DNA from: Aulostomus chinensis
Taxonomy: Eukaryota; Chordata; Actinopteri; Syngnathiformes; Aulostomidae
Direction: 5' to 3'
DNA: 64,000 bases
Assembly (NCBI GenBank): GCA_037954235.1
Contig: JBBMOA010000015.1
Span: forward strand, 20,445,299 to 20,509,298
Below the pieces are notes generated by a model. That model was not told where the DNA came from and did no database searches. It saw nothing but the letters and a program-made list of their open reading frames with translations. Of this stretch, positions 1 through 10,859 are shown piece after piece. The translations under genes were made by a program, and so were the position numbers. Position 1 is the first letter of the stretch. The number at the start of each line of letters is the position of its first letter.

Positions 1-959
1 TCTAATGAACCAGATTGAGAGACCTTTTCGAGGCTCAGGAACCTTTGCAGGTGTTTTGGATTAATTAGCTGATTAGTGTGTGACACTTCTAGCCTACGAT
101 ACTGAACTGTAAGCCATAATCATCAAAATTATAACAAATACAAGCTTGAAATATCTCACTTTGCATGTTATGAGTCTATATATTAGTTTCACCTTTCAAG
201 TTGATATACTGAAATGATAGGTGAACTTTCACACAATATTCTAATTTTTTGAATGTCACCTGTAGGTCAGATACACGAAAACGTTGTAAATATACCTTAG
301 AGCAATCGAGTGAGACAGTGTAGAAGAGCTTTCATCTACTTTAAAAAGTTTTTTTTTTCTCCAGCACACCTGTCACAGACTCTGGTGTCCAGAGTTTCCT
401 GTTCTAAAAAAAAACACTTTGTTCAATCGAATAAATAAAATGTCAGTTAATACCCACAATTGTGAACTTTGAAGCGTTCATAAATCCTAAAAATGTGGCT
501 AACAAATGGCTAAACAACAGTATTGAGGTTGTCGCAGACAATAAATATCATCACACACCAAAACGGAGGAGTGGCTCCAGTTGTGATGACACTTAAGTCT
601 GGCATCCACTGTGTAAATAATTAATTGCATAATGTTAGCTTTGTACTAAAAGGTGTAATGTGTAAATCTCACTTACTTTTATTTGACAGTGCATGTTTTT
701 TTTCAAGAATCCAAAATCCAGTGTAAAAATCCCATTGGCTTTTTTTCAAGAGAAGCCATGAAAAGGCTAACTTCAAGGTTGGCCTAAAAAAGTAACTTCA
801 TCCCTGTGGTGCTCTATTTGTTTGACCAAAGTCAGTCCAATTGTTGGCAGTCTTCTTGCAACTAAATTAAGTGGCTTCAACTTCAACAGTCATATTCTCG
901 TCTAAATCCCAGCCAGAACGATGTATATTTTCCCTTAAACTTAATAGCCTGTCGTCAAG

Positions 960-1518
960 ATGGCCGCACGATTGAGCTAAGAGACAAAGAGTCTGTTATT
1001 TGGTGATATTTTGGATTCTGGTACGGAAATGCTAAAAAGACAGGCATGATATGCAAACTTTGCAGTTGAAGATGCTACACCCCATGACAACATGACCAAT
1101 CTGTGTCAACACCTGAGACAGCACTGAGAAAAGTATGATAAATGCGTATGAGTGAAGGCCCATACGATTGAAGACAAAGCCAAAGCCAAATGAAACAACA
1201 GCAGATAGCAATTACAAATACTTTAGTGACTGTCATCCATATGACGAGAAATCACAAGGACATAAATAAAAATCTACTTGGGACAAGACATGGAACTGAG
1301 ATACACAGTTAACAAACATGGGCTTTGGAGAATGATCCACAAACTGGACAGAAGGTACCAGCTACCCTCCTGAGACTTTTCTCCCATGTTGCTACCAAAG
1401 CTTTACAACAAACAATGTGCTGGGGTTCAAATGGTAATGACTACGGTGAAGTTTTATTCAACTACAACAGACATGTGGTCAATGCATATTTTTGCCAAAT
1501 TGTGTAGCACACCAAAAT
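960..1518 (+). pseudogene. Decayed hAT/ZBED-type transposase fragment in the last visible micu2 intron
   Basis: In pieces and with stops, the plus strand reads as a BED zinc finger (WYGNAKKTGMICKLC, then NMTNLCQHLRQH, near 1010-1130) and later as the transposase segment PKLYNK...VKFYSTTTDMWS (1395-1480). This order matches hAT transposases of the ZBED type. It is antisense to micu2 and has many frame breaks, so it is a dead insertion. No terminal repeats were recognised. Confidence 0.7.
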
Positions 1519-1530
1519 GGATAGACCCAC

Positions 1531-1688
1531 CTTCAGCCCTCGCAGCACTCTGTCGTTCATCACACCAATGAACTCCTTGTGGCTCAAGCAGTTGTCTCCG
1601 TCCATGTCGAAAAGTTTGAACACTGTGTCCAACACATTCTCGGACAGGTCATGGCCAGTGGCAATCCTCACAGCTCGTTTGAACTGGG
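1531..1688 (-). CDS. micu2: micu2 exon 11 (second EF-hand)
   Basis: 158 bp encoding QFKRAVRIATGHDLSENVLD and the EF-hand loop D-M-D-G-D-N-C-L-S-H-K-E. It ends RVLRGLK with donor GTGGGT at 1530-1525. Sequence homologous to a hAT transposase starts about 15 bases into the following intron. Confidence 0.92.
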
Positions 1689-3636
1689 CTGTATTCGCAT
1701 GAAAGAATTCAAATCTGAGTATACATTTAAAAAAATAAAAAAATCCATGTTTTCATGCAGTCTAACAGAGGTCTCACCCATTCCAACAGGACGGTTGGCT
1801 TCAGTCACCATCTTCATTGAGATGGCAAAGTCCTCCAGGTTGTTTGTGAAGAGGCAGAACACTTTGAACTCTTCAAATGTGATACTCTGCAGGAGAAAGT
1901 TCTCATATTTTAGTCTACAGCAGCACAGGTGAAGGAGATATTTAGCTTGAGAGTATGTGTGTGTGAGTGTGTGTGTGAGTGTGTGTGTGAGCGCACACGT
2001 GTGTGTGCGTGTGTGTGTATACCTGGCCAGCAGGGATCTTCTTCCTCATGTTTTCCCAGTAGACCTCGTTGTCTTCCTCATTTGTGTAGTGTAGCAGCCA
2101 CTCCGCAAAGTCCTCTCGTCGCATGGTATCCATACCTCTAGAGAACTGCAGGAACTCCATCTCCTGGACCTCAGCCTGCAGGTCCTCCATGAACCTGTTG
2201 AGTGGAGACACAAGGCCTACTGAAGTAGCAATGCCACAGAAGTTTGCTTGGAAAGGACCAAAACCAAGGGTTTCAAAAGGGAACGAAGTTCCCATTCAAT
2301 TTTTGCACATTTAAAGTTCTGCTTGAGAATTTCAGAAATAAGAGATATTTCCCTACTTTTATCAAAATATTTGGAAACTTTCCATGGGAATAAACAATAA
2401 TATATGGTAATTAATGGGAGTTACCATAAATATATGGGAATTAATGGGATCAGGACTAAACTGTACAAAAAAAATTCCCCTGATGACTAGGTTGTGACCT
2501 GTTGACTTCCATCTCAAAAAATCAGAATTAAGAATCGTTTAGAACATGATCGATATTGAGAATCGGAATCAGACATGGAATCGGTAAAATCCAAATGATA
2601 CCCAACCCTACTCATGTGTACCTTTGTGTTAAAAGTAGATTGAACAAAACTACTTCCACAAAGGTGATGGATTACTACTTCTTCTGTGCAAAAATCTATT
2701 CCAAGGTTAAGCTGAAACCGACATGAGGCTTAAACCCACATAAAGCAATTTCCAAAGCAAGTTTGTCTAGTTTAAAAGTCCCTCTGTGCTAATACTGTAT
2801 ACTAAAATATGCCAACTTTATTCAGCGCTACCATTGATAGAGGAACGTAATGAAACAGCAGGGTTTAATGTTAATCTGGCCTCAAAAAACCTTGTCGTTT
2901 TGTATTGTCATTTTCAGCTGATTATTCTACATAAATGTCAAATTAAAGTGAACCAGGGGTGCTATTTACTATTAACAGCAGCTAAGAATGTACTTACAGG
3001 CAAAATTCCTGATACTGCAACTTGTTTTCACCTCTCCTCCCAAAGAAGTAGGCCTGTAATGTTGTGTCCACACTTCCCCCTTCTTCCACTGGTCTCTGTA
3101 AACATCAACAAAAACGCAACAATAGTGCATTTTAACCATGAATGTCTTACTACCGGACACAAGACAACCAGGCTAAGAAGAGTATTAAGTACCAACCTCT
3201 GCGATGTTCTTGGCGAGTCTCCCTTTATTTTTCCCTATGATTTTCTTTAGCTTAAAGAGCAACGAACAAAAAAGGTTGATGAGAAAAAAAAACTAGCTGT
3301 AAGTATCTTTCATGGAAACATATTTATCAGAACAATCACAGGTCATTAACAAAGGAAAAGATAATCACAGTACAGGTCGACTGAACAATTGGTTTTAAAA
3401 TTAGTGCAATCTGGTTTGGATGTTAAATACATGTTCAATGGGACCAAAAACGGAAACATACTGCTGGTTGCTACTGTGCGCAACGCTAACGGTGTACATT
3501 TACTAATTTTTGATCTTTCTCAGAAACAAAGATATGTTCGTAAATTCTGTTAAGTTCACCACCATTTTCATTTTAGTTAGGTCTTTTCAAGCATTTTTAA
3601 GTTTTATGTTAATATCTATTTGATTTTTTGGTTACT

Positions 3637-3699
<63 letters not shown>

Positions 3700-6600
3700 C
3701 AAAAAAAAATCAGTCATTGGCTGCTCTTATGTCACATTATAGGCATTGGCCATGGAAAAAACATATCAGTCAACTTGTAATTCCGAGGACTGCACCCTTC
3801 ATTTAAGAAATACACAAGAGAAACATGAGCAAATGAGAATATTTTCACTGCCTGTCTTTACAGAATGCTTAGGGCTTGTGCACCACAACATGTCACAACA
3901 TGCAATAACAACACAAGGAGCCCAGTGTGCCAACATGCAGACTGCTTAGTGCATGCCTTAACTATATAACTCTGTCAGATTGTACGGCATAAATAAATTA
4001 AGGTGAAGGACTGACTCAGGCTGTAGAAATGCAAACACAAGACAGATGAGAAAGCAAGAGTGCTGCTCTCCCTTACCTTCCATATCACGCCATGGCTCCA
4101 TACTTACAAGCAAGGCAGCATTAAAAGTGGCAACATTTGGACACTTAAGGGCAGTCATGAATACAAAATCTATCCTTCCACGATTAAAGGGCTTAAATTA
4201 CAGGCCAAAGCTCTCAAAAAAATAATCCTTACCGTCATGAATTCCTTTTTGTCGACATGCTCATTTCCATCAACATCAAGCATTTTGAAAGCTATGTGAA
4301 ATCCTGTGCGTGGCTCTGCAACAGCAATGAACCACTGTTATCCCAACATGCGTCTAAGTATAGAAACTAGGGATGTACCGAAGTCAACCTCTGTGACCAT
4401 ACCACTGCTGTAAATAACTACTTGGCAAACAGATGATGCCAATGTGTTTGTTAATGCATTTTGGTTTTGTTGGTATTTACTTATGGTGCCAGGGGAAAAA
4501 AAAACAACAACCTTTAATCTAACCTTCTTCTAAACCAATAGACAAAACTTACTGATAGGCTGATATCAGTCAACAAGGCCAATATCAGCCAAAACCAATA
4601 TAAGGCTGATGAATCGGTGCATCCCTAAGAGTGTCGGGCACTCAAATTCATTTTGTTGTTAGTTATGTAAATTACTTGTTGTTGAAAATCCCTGGCACAT
4701 TGCAAATGTTTGTTTCTCTCCCACTTGGTGGTAGACTAGCAGCTCAAACAACAAGATGGCAGCCAGCATTTTCATGCTTGAAGTACTTGCATTATTTTGA
4801 ACTTGAGGGTAAAAGAACAACACAATGAAAGGACAGGTGATAAGAAACTGTTAGCCACGAATAGTTCTAATTCAACTATGAAATTTGAAATATCTACAAG
4901 CTTAGCACAGCTTCGCAAAACTGTAGGCGAGGCCCAAAGAAGAGTCGAATGATGCTGCTGCCATGATGCGACAGCTCTGAAATAGCGACCGCTATCTAAC
5001 TTTGGCTAAAGCTGTCACTCTGGGGGAAATGAATGTGCCTGCTGCTGGTCACAAAGTAGACCGCACAAGAACCACAAAAAGAGTTTTTTTAAATTTTATT
5101 TTCGGTAATGAAAACAAAAACAATATTGAATATCAAATCAATCAGCTCTTGATGAATTGTTGATCTCCGAAAAAAAGGTGCATGCAAGCAAACAAAACTT
5201 AGATAGACCAAATGATGTAACAAGCAGTTGTCCCCAGAAATGCTTCTACTCAAGTCCAGAGTCACAGGCAAATCCATTTAGCACAGCATCAAGGGAAGTT
5301 GAGGAAGAACGAAGTGTACTTACTGGTCAAGATTGTCAGCAGAAACAAATACTCTGTGTAGGATATCAAACCTGCCAAACACAAAGCCATTACAACTATA
5401 TTCATGGAATTTCAATGACGCTATTCATTGAATTTAAAGGTAAGAGATATAGTGAATGACTCAGAAAACAAACTTATGTTTATTTTCCATTTCATGTCAC
5501 TAAAATAAAACTGAATAAATCCAACATTTGTTCGGACACATTCTGATATCAAATGTGAATTGGATCTGGACACAATATTAGGTGCTATATATTTAACCCA
5601 TTCTGCTGACATCTGAATAACTCACCATTGTCTCCTAAGTTTCTGAAGAGATCATTACCAGGGCGAGCTTTTGAGGCAGCAACCAACATCCTATTAACAT
5701 CCTACAAAGACACCACAGGGGACATGTGAGAGCACAATTATTACCCCAAACTAAAATATGGAGCGTATCTTACTTATGTATACCACTTACTTCTGCTGTT
5801 AAGACTCTCTTCTGTAGCTTTCCTTCAGAAAAGGAAACAAAAAACAGGAGAAGATGGCAAACGTACATCATATATAATTTTTATGGACAGTCTGCCTAAA
5901 AAAGCTACTCATGAAACTTTCACCGATTAAAATCTCCTTTAATCTCTGTTAAAAAAGCAAACACTGACACCTGGTTGCTACTTGAGTTTGGTTGCACTTA
6001 ACAGAGCTCAAATGTACTTTTCATCCCTGAATATTTTATTGGCTATTGGCTGTTCTTGGAAAGTTGAATAGGGCTTAAAATTGCTGGAAGAAACATGCTA
6101 ATTAAAAAGTACAAATTCTCAATCTACCCAACTGTTATTTGAGGGCCTGCAACTCTAGAGATGTTCCTAGTACGGAGGATAAATTTTCCTACTAATAGCT
6201 AAAGTTATTGTAAAAATTAATATTAGAAGTCAGAACTCTTAATTTATCCTCAAGTGCTTTTGGTTTTTTTTTTTAAATTTAAGATGTGGCTGGATCTTCT
6301 TTTAATTGATGGATGACTGGATTCAATGGAAAAATTCAAACCAACTGCAGATTCTGAGTCAAATAGAAGGATGAGTACTCCCAAAATTAGCGCACAGTCT
6401 AATATCTCATGGTGATGTTCATTTATGACCCAGAGATTGAAGAACATAAGTGATTCATGCTTATTGAACCAGTCAGTGAGCCACAGCTTTTGTGCAATGT
6501 TTAGTGTTTTGTTTTTTCAAATGTGGACAAAAATCTAGAGAACATACTGTCAACATTCTCCAGCATGATGGAGAAAAGGAAGTCCCTGGGCGTCATGTAG

Positions 6601-7158
6601 GGCTCCTGTTCATAAACAACTGAGGCGAACTGAATAAAGCGCATCTTCCTGGCAGACAGCTGGGGAGCTGCCACCTCCTGAAACAGCACAATTGACATCA
6701 AGTAAATAACCTTGACTGGTTATAACACATTTCTGTGAGCTAATACCTGAGTCGAGCTGGGGCTTGGCCTCTTGATACACTGACTACGTATTTACGCCAT
6801 TTTTACTCAGTTTTACTGATACAAACATTTAACAACAACAATCTAAATTACTAGCACCTAAAACAGACCAAAACAGACTTAGCGGACGTATAACTATATA
6901 CCTGTAGTCCATTTTGAGTTAAAAACTTTTACTCAGACCATAACTTCGGCTACTTACTTTTTCTTCCTCAGCATGAACGACGAGGAGAGGCAAATTCCTG
7001 TTGTTTGCATTCAGTTGATAATAACAGAAAAGTCCAGTTCCGACGACAGACCCTATTATTCCAGGTCTGACAACTCGGTGCCACGCTGAACCTTTCAGCC
7101 CCCGAGAGTTCCTCACAACATTCCTCAACACTGAAACGACTCGTCCAAAGTTGGCCAT
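1531..7158 (-). CDS. micu2: Mitochondrial calcium uptake protein 2 (MICU2), 11 exons, C-terminus missing
   Basis: MICU2 is an EF-hand protein of the mitochondrial intermembrane space that pairs with MICU1 and gates the calcium uniporter MCU. Coding exons read as join of complement 6958-7158, 6548-6677, 5791-5822, 5626-5701, 5324-5371, 4233-4315, 3197-3250, 2998-3095, 2023-2194, 1778-1886 and 1531-1688. All phases close, giving 387 codons against about 434 in human. The start Met at 7158 opens an Arg-rich mitochondrial presequence followed by a hydrophobic stretch. Exon 2 carries the family signature YMTPRDFLFS. Two canonical EF-hand loops are visible, DVDGNEHVDKKE (exon 6) and DMDGDNCLSHKE (exon 11). 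The block EMEFLQFSRG...EDFAEWLL and the phrase LEDFAISM match MICU2 rather than MICU1 or MICU3. The final exon (the WKC region with the dimer cysteine) is not seen and should lie left of position 1 or in 1-950. The family call is firm; exon edges are inferred from splice motifs. Confidence 0.93.
1778..1886 (-). CDS. micu2: micu2 exon 10
   Basis: 109 bp encoding SITFEEFKVFCLFTNNLEDF and AISMKMVTEANRPVGM. Acceptor CTGCAG, donor GTGAG, ending in phase 1. Confidence 0.92.
1953..2020. repeat. (TG)n/(CA)n array beside the micu2 exon 9 donor
   Basis: An imperfect TG array on the plus strand (CA on the micu2 sense strand), interrupted by GA and CG steps. It begins about four bases inside the intron after exon 9. 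Confidence 0.9.
2023..2194 (-). CDS. micu2: micu2 exon 9
   Basis: 172 bp encoding the best conserved block: FMEDLQAEVQEMEFLQFSRG, then EDFAEWLLHYTNEED. The donor is CAG|GTATAC, and a (CA)n tract on the sense strand begins four bases into the intron. Confidence 0.93.
2270..2612. repeat. Fragments of fish hAT-like dispersed repeats
   Basis: One part (about 2330-2450) contains GGAAACTTTCCATGGGAAT and two copies of a TATGGTAATTAATGGG-like unit. Another (2545-2608) contains GGAATCGG and ends in GATACCCAACCCTA, a common hAT-type terminus in fish. No coding capacity. Confidence 0.5.
2998..3095 (-). CDS. micu2: micu2 exon 8
   Basis: 98 bp encoding a segment ending TTLQAYFFGRRGENKLQYQE, which matches the NTTLQMRFFGKRG block of MICU2. 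Acceptor GTTTACAG, donor GTAAGT, phase 2 at the end. Confidence 0.9.
3197..3250 (-). CDS. micu2: micu2 exon 7
   Basis: 54 bp, 18 codons, encoding LKKIIGKNKGRLAKNIAE, the counterpart of the variable basic linker after the first EF-hand. Both ends are phase 0. The donor reads GAG|GTTGGT, weak beyond the GT. Confidence 0.8.
3637..3702. repeat. (GAAA)n microsatellite
   Basis: About 16 tandem GAAA units in micu2 intron 6. Confidence 0.97.
4233..4315 (-). CDS. micu2: micu2 exon 6 (first EF-hand)
   Basis: 83 bp encoding KPRTGFHIAFKMLDVDGNEH followed by VDKKEFMT. The 12-residue loop D-V-D-G-N-E-H-V-D-K-K-E keeps Asp at 1 and 3, Asn at 5, Asp at 9 and Glu at 12, so it should bind Ca2+. Acceptor TTGCAG, donor GTAAGG. 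Confidence 0.92.
4368..4627. mobile_element. 260-bp MITE in micu2 intron 5
   Basis: The ends are inverted repeats, TAGGGATGTACCGA on the left and, on the other strand from the right, TAGGGATGCACCGA (13 of 14 match). The flanks show no clear target duplication. The terminus is that of a widespread fish hAT-type MITE family. Confidence 0.75.
5324..5371 (-). CDS. micu2: micu2 exon 5
   Basis: 48 bp encoding GLISYTEYLFLLTILT, nearly identical to the mammalian sequence. Acceptor GGCAG, donor GTAAGT, phase 1 at both ends. Confidence 0.9.
5626..5701 (-). CDS. micu2: micu2 exon 4
   Basis: 76 bp encoding DVNRMLVAASKARPGNDLFR followed by NLGDN. Acceptor TTTGTAG, donor GTGAG. It corresponds to the region around FFRDLGDKG in human MICU2. 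Confidence 0.85.
5791..5822 (-). CDS. micu2: micu2 exon 3 (32-bp microexon)
   Basis: A very short exon giving (R)KLQKRVLTAE. It is chosen because it closes phase 1 to phase 0 and matches the Lys-rich linker after the MTPRDFLFS block in MICU2. Acceptor CTGAAG, donor GTAAGT. Confidence 0.75.
6548..6677 (-). CDS. micu2: micu2 exon 2
   Basis: 130 bp, with an acceptor after TTTCAG and the donor GTATGT. It encodes the conserved segment RFIQFASVVYEQEPYMTPRD, which aligns with the N-terminal lobe of MICU2. It ends in phase 1 inside an Arg codon completed by exon 3. Confidence 0.9.
6958..7158 (-). CDS. micu2: micu2 exon 1 (start codon, mitochondrial presequence)
   Basis: 67 codons, phase 0 at the end, donor GTAAGT at 6957-6952. 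The peptide begins MANFGRVVSVLRN and is rich in Arg with no acidic residue before about residue 60, as expected of a matrix-targeting presequence. A hydrophobic stretch (PGIIGSVVGTGLFCYY) follows at residues 32-47. A Met 28 codons upstream is in frame, but only the MANF start gives a presequence-like N-terminus. Confidence 0.88.
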
Positions 7159-7290
7159 TTTCAGGAAGCAATGTTTGCGTGCTAGCTGCAAAGGTAAACA
7201 GCTCGGCTTCCGTAGCTGCGTCACAGGAAGCTGCGCCACCAAATGGGCGAGAGCTGAGGGTCACCAGAGGCTGTCAAATCTCAGTGAATG
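7159..7290 (-). promoter_or_regulatory. micu2: Probable micu2 5'UTR and core promoter
   Basis: The segment just upstream of the micu2 ATG holds several CpGs and, between 7204 and 7236, two ETS-like sites (CTTCCGT at 7207-7213, AGGAAG at 7225-7230) either side of a CRE-like TGCGTCA at 7217-7223. No TATA box is seen. Such ETS/CRE clusters are usual for housekeeping mitochondrial genes. The transcription start is not determined. Confidence 0.4.
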
Positions 7291-7559
7291 TCGAATAGGG
7301 AGAGATTTTTCTTTTATTAAACAATATATATAAACATACGAAGTACAGCGATGTCACACAAAACCATATACATTTAGCCCTAGGCTGAGCAAGTCTAACA
7401 TGAAATACACATTATGAACCTGAACATGACACAAGTACAGTATATATAGTAAATTGAAAAACAAGCAAACAAACAAATAAGATTAAGAAATTTTTTAAAA
7501 ATATAAATTAAAAAAAATTACAGGGGCCATCTCATTATAACTTGAATGAAGAAAATCAA

Positions 7560-8275
7560 TGAAGAGCTTACTTTTCTTCAAGTCTCAGGGATTTACTCAA
7601 GAGTTTTAGCTCATTCCTCCAATGAGTTGCAGTTTGTCTTAAAGTATCAGCATTTGTGAATGAGGAACTTCCCAAATAACAAGTTGTTGAGGACAAAGTC
7701 CACATTCTTATTTTTTTGTCCACATTGTTGCAAATATTCACATTTTCTGTAGTTGTTTTATCCTTAGACATAACAATCCCTAAATATTTGACTTCCTTTT
7801 TACTCTTTATGTTATACAAAGATTGCAGGTGGTAACTGTGTATTTTAAGATTTCACATTTATTCATGTTCAGCTGTCAGCCAGAAGCTCTTGAGAATTGG
7901 TTGCTAGTCTGCAGTGCTAAGGGAATTTGAACTTCATTTTTTTTTAGAAATAAAGTTGTGTCATCTGCAAATTGACTTATTACAATTTGTTTGTCCATCA
8001 CATTAAACCCTTCAATGTGACTACTTTTGATTAGAATAGATAAAATTTCTGCAACCAATATGAAAAATAATGGTGAGCTGCCACAACCTTGTTGAATGCT
8101 CCTCTTAATCACAAATCTGGAACAAGTTCCATATCCGAAAACTACAGAACTGTTTATTCCATTATACTGCATTCCAATCATATCTATAAATCTTCTTCCA
8201 AAACCAAAATGATGTAAAGTTTTTTTTATAAATAAAGGGGTGTTCAACATAATCAAATGGTTTATAAAAATCTAG
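7560..8275 (-). mobile_element. L1-like LINE reverse transcriptase fragment
   Basis: On the minus strand the sequence encodes the palm of a LINE reverse transcriptase: YNGINSSVVFGYG, then IQQGCGSSPLFFILVAEIL, then the catalytic box SQFADDTTLF, then KKEVKYLGIVMSKD. The frame shifts near 7870. It is a 5'-truncated, dead copy between micu2 and sptbn4. Confidence 0.85.
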
Positions 8276-9239
8276 ACATAAAATAAATAGGCAGAGTATT
8301 GTCGCATACTCTAAATTGACCGTAATCAGTCGCAAGACCGTCACTGACTAATCAGCATTGATTAGCAGAATGTTAAAGCGTTACAGCCAACATCAACTCA
8401 ACCTGAAAGAAATCGAAAGGACATAAGTACTAACTGACTTCACTTTTGACGTGCAATCAATATTGAATTTGCTGACTATAATAAAATTTGTGACTCTTCA
8501 GCAACCATCAGGGGAAATTTAAAGACAAATTTAGCCTTCTAGTTCGATAGACCCGTCATTCTGCACTCGCCTGCGAGCACCCCCAGTGGAATTCCGGTGG
8601 AACTGAAACGAAGTTCGTTACAACGATTAATTCATGAAGAGTGGCCTAATGTCTGTAGTTTCTCCACTAAAAAGTTAAATTACCTTGATAATTCTCTGGT
8701 TCCTGTAGCAACTAACAACAAATTGACATGGCAATACAGATTACGGTGACAATTAAAAAAGAAACATTTAAAAGGTGTAGAAAAGAGAGTTTATTCGGCA
8801 ACACAAACCTGGAGTTAGTTACTTTTCATTGGAGCAAAGTCCTTCTGAAGCCACCCCTTAAAAAAAGAGAAAATTTTTACACAAATAATTTAGAACTCTT
8901 TTCTTACTAACAAGTTAGCATCTCTTTTTAGTATAGAGCCAAATCACAACAAAAGTTACCTCTTGACACGTCATACAGTAGGGCTCATCTTGCGATAGCA
9001 GCAATGAAAACCTTCATTTTAATGGGCGGGAACAACACACAGACCCAGGCTCAGGGGAACAGTCATTTGGTGTGACCGGTTGAGGAGAAAGAGAGCAGTA
9101 AAACAGAGGTAACTCAAGGCTCTGGCTCCCATTCTACCTTTAAATGCTCTAGGAACCACAAGTAACCCTACATAGGGCCAGGGAATATAGGGTTCTAGAT
9201 GGATAGTAGGGAACTATGAGCTCTGTCAGATAGGAATGT

Positions 9240-9610
9240 GCTGCGCTAGAATAAGAATTTTGAATTCTATTCTGAATTTGACAGGGAGCCACTGTCCAGA
9301 AACCAATACAGGAGACATTTGGTCTCTTCTACAAGTTCTTGTTATATTAATATACAGGCAGTAGCAGTTTGGACTAGCAGAATTTTCAGAGTCTTATTGG
9401 TGCAGCCTGATTGGAAGGAGTTGCAGTAAACCAGCCTGATAATGACAAAAGCATTGACTAGTTTTCTTGTTGAGACAGGATGTGTCTGATCTTAGCAATC
9501 TCATGCAGATGAAAGAAGGCAGGCCTGGAGATTTGCTTTATGTGGGAGTTAAAGGACAAATCTTGATCAAAGAGGACTCAGGTTCCTTGTGGTAGTGCTG
9601 GAGGCCATGT
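9240..9610. repeat. Dispersed fish repeat, copy 1
   Basis: Contains phrases such as GGGAGCCACTGTCCAGAAACC, AATACAGGAGACATTTGGTCTC and TGAGACAGGATGTGTCTGATC. The same order of phrases recurs in degraded form near 43200-43900. No reading frame of note. The class of element is not assigned. Confidence 0.55.
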
Positions 9611-9725
9611 GTTTATTTCAGTTTATTTTTAGACAGGCCTCAAGTTTAGTTAGTTGATTGGTTTCATGTGGAAGCATTGATAATTACAGCTAGGTATGTC
9701 TGCATTAAGATGAATAATACAAATT

Positions 9726-9784
9726 TATATTATTATTATTATTATTATTATTAATAATATTAATAATAATGATAATGATAATGG
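9726..9784. repeat. (ATT)n microsatellite
   Basis: Tandem ATT grading into AATAAT and GATAAT units. Confidence 0.95.
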
Positions 9785-10511
9785 CTGTATAAGACTACTC
9801 TTGACAAGTAAGTAACTAAGGAATAATTGAACAAAATTAAGCAAGGGAGTAATAAATAAAAGTAATTAAGTGAGTAAGTAATTATGTAGGTAAGTAAGTA
9901 GGTAGATAGATACCCAATCCAGTCAGTCAAGAATGTCATGATGAGGATGTGACACATCCATGACTGAGTCGATCTAGGGAGGAAAACATTATCAAATATT
10001 ATATTTTGTTTTAAAACCTCAGGCAAGTAAAATGTAAATTGTACTCTGAGTGGGCAGCAGGACAAAAATTAATACCACCTACCTTCTTACAAACAATCCA
10101 CTGTTTAACCACATGTTGGAACCAATGATCTACCACAACAGAGCATGTTTATTTCCATTAACTGTAATTGCTGTCTCTCATTAATAATATTAAAAAAGAA
10201 TTCAAGGGGGACTTAAAAACCACAGTGTTTTCCACAATAGCCACTTCAAGTACCATGCATCACAGAGCAGGGAATTAGGACTCATTCATGAAATATTCTT
10301 ATATTGCTGGATTTAAAAAACAACAACAACAACCCTCAATTTACTTTTTACAGACAAGAAACAAAGCTTGATGGATATTATTGTAACTCAATGCTGCTGA
10401 TACTATTTCTTTAGTAACTCTCAATGACATGCTCTTACAAAAAGTTCACTGCAAATCCTGCTGAACAAATATGTGCGTAAAAAAACAAAACAAAACAGGA
10501 AACGTTGTTCT

Positions 10512-10858
10512 GGCAGCATGGTAGAGCAGTAGGTAACACTGTCGGCTCGCAGCAAGAAGGTCCCGGGATTGAGCTCCGGCTCGGACATGGGGTCTTTCTG
10601 TGTGGAGTTTGCATGTTCTCTCTGTGCCTGCGTGGCTCCTCTACAGGTACGCTGGCTTGCTGCTGATATCTGCATCTTCCTCCCACAGTCCAAAGACATG
10701 CAAGTGGGGACAAGGCTAATTATATACTCTAAATTGACCGTAGGCGTGGCTGTGAGCGTGAATTGGCCCTGCTATGGACTGCTGGGATAGGCTCCAGCCC
10801 CCCAGCCCCCCCCCCCCCCCCCCCCTAACAGGATAAGCGGTACAAAATGGATGGTTGG
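10512..10858 (+). mobile_element. tRNA-headed SINE, copy 1
   Basis: The head GGCAGCATGGTAGAGCAGTA resembles a Pol III A box, and the promoter B-box region is degraded. The body has the recurring phrases TCTTTCTGTGTGGAGTTTGC, CTCTAAATTGACCGTAGG and GGGATAGGCTCCAG, ending GATAAGCGGTACAAAATGGATGG. A run of C bases (10806-10825) interrupts the tail. The same family recurs near 28413, 30907, 33781, 41745, 52274, 52699 and 54990. Confidence 0.85.
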
Positions 10859-10859
10859 A

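Noticed and set aside
2786..3250. 154-codon plus-strand frame
   Set aside because: Antisense shadow across micu2 exons 7 and 8, whose minus-strand frame has homology and splice sites.
3637..3702. CRISPR-like periodic repeat
   Set aside because: Four-base tandem units without spacers: a microsatellite.
1531..7158. Assignment to MICU1 or MICU3 instead of MICU2
   Set aside because: The phrases EMEFLQFSRG, EDFAEWLL and LEDFAISM with a following NRPV match MICU2. MICU3 reads EIEFLSYSNG and EDFAHILL at these places, and MICU1 is more distant.
8295..8325. Possible further SINE copy (TACTCTAAATTGACCGTA)
   Set aside because: Only about 20 bases match the SINE body; no head or tail around it.
10421..10713. 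Two overlapping 92-codon minus-strand frames
   Set aside because: They cover a SINE copy read backwards; the same peptides recur at the other SINE copies.
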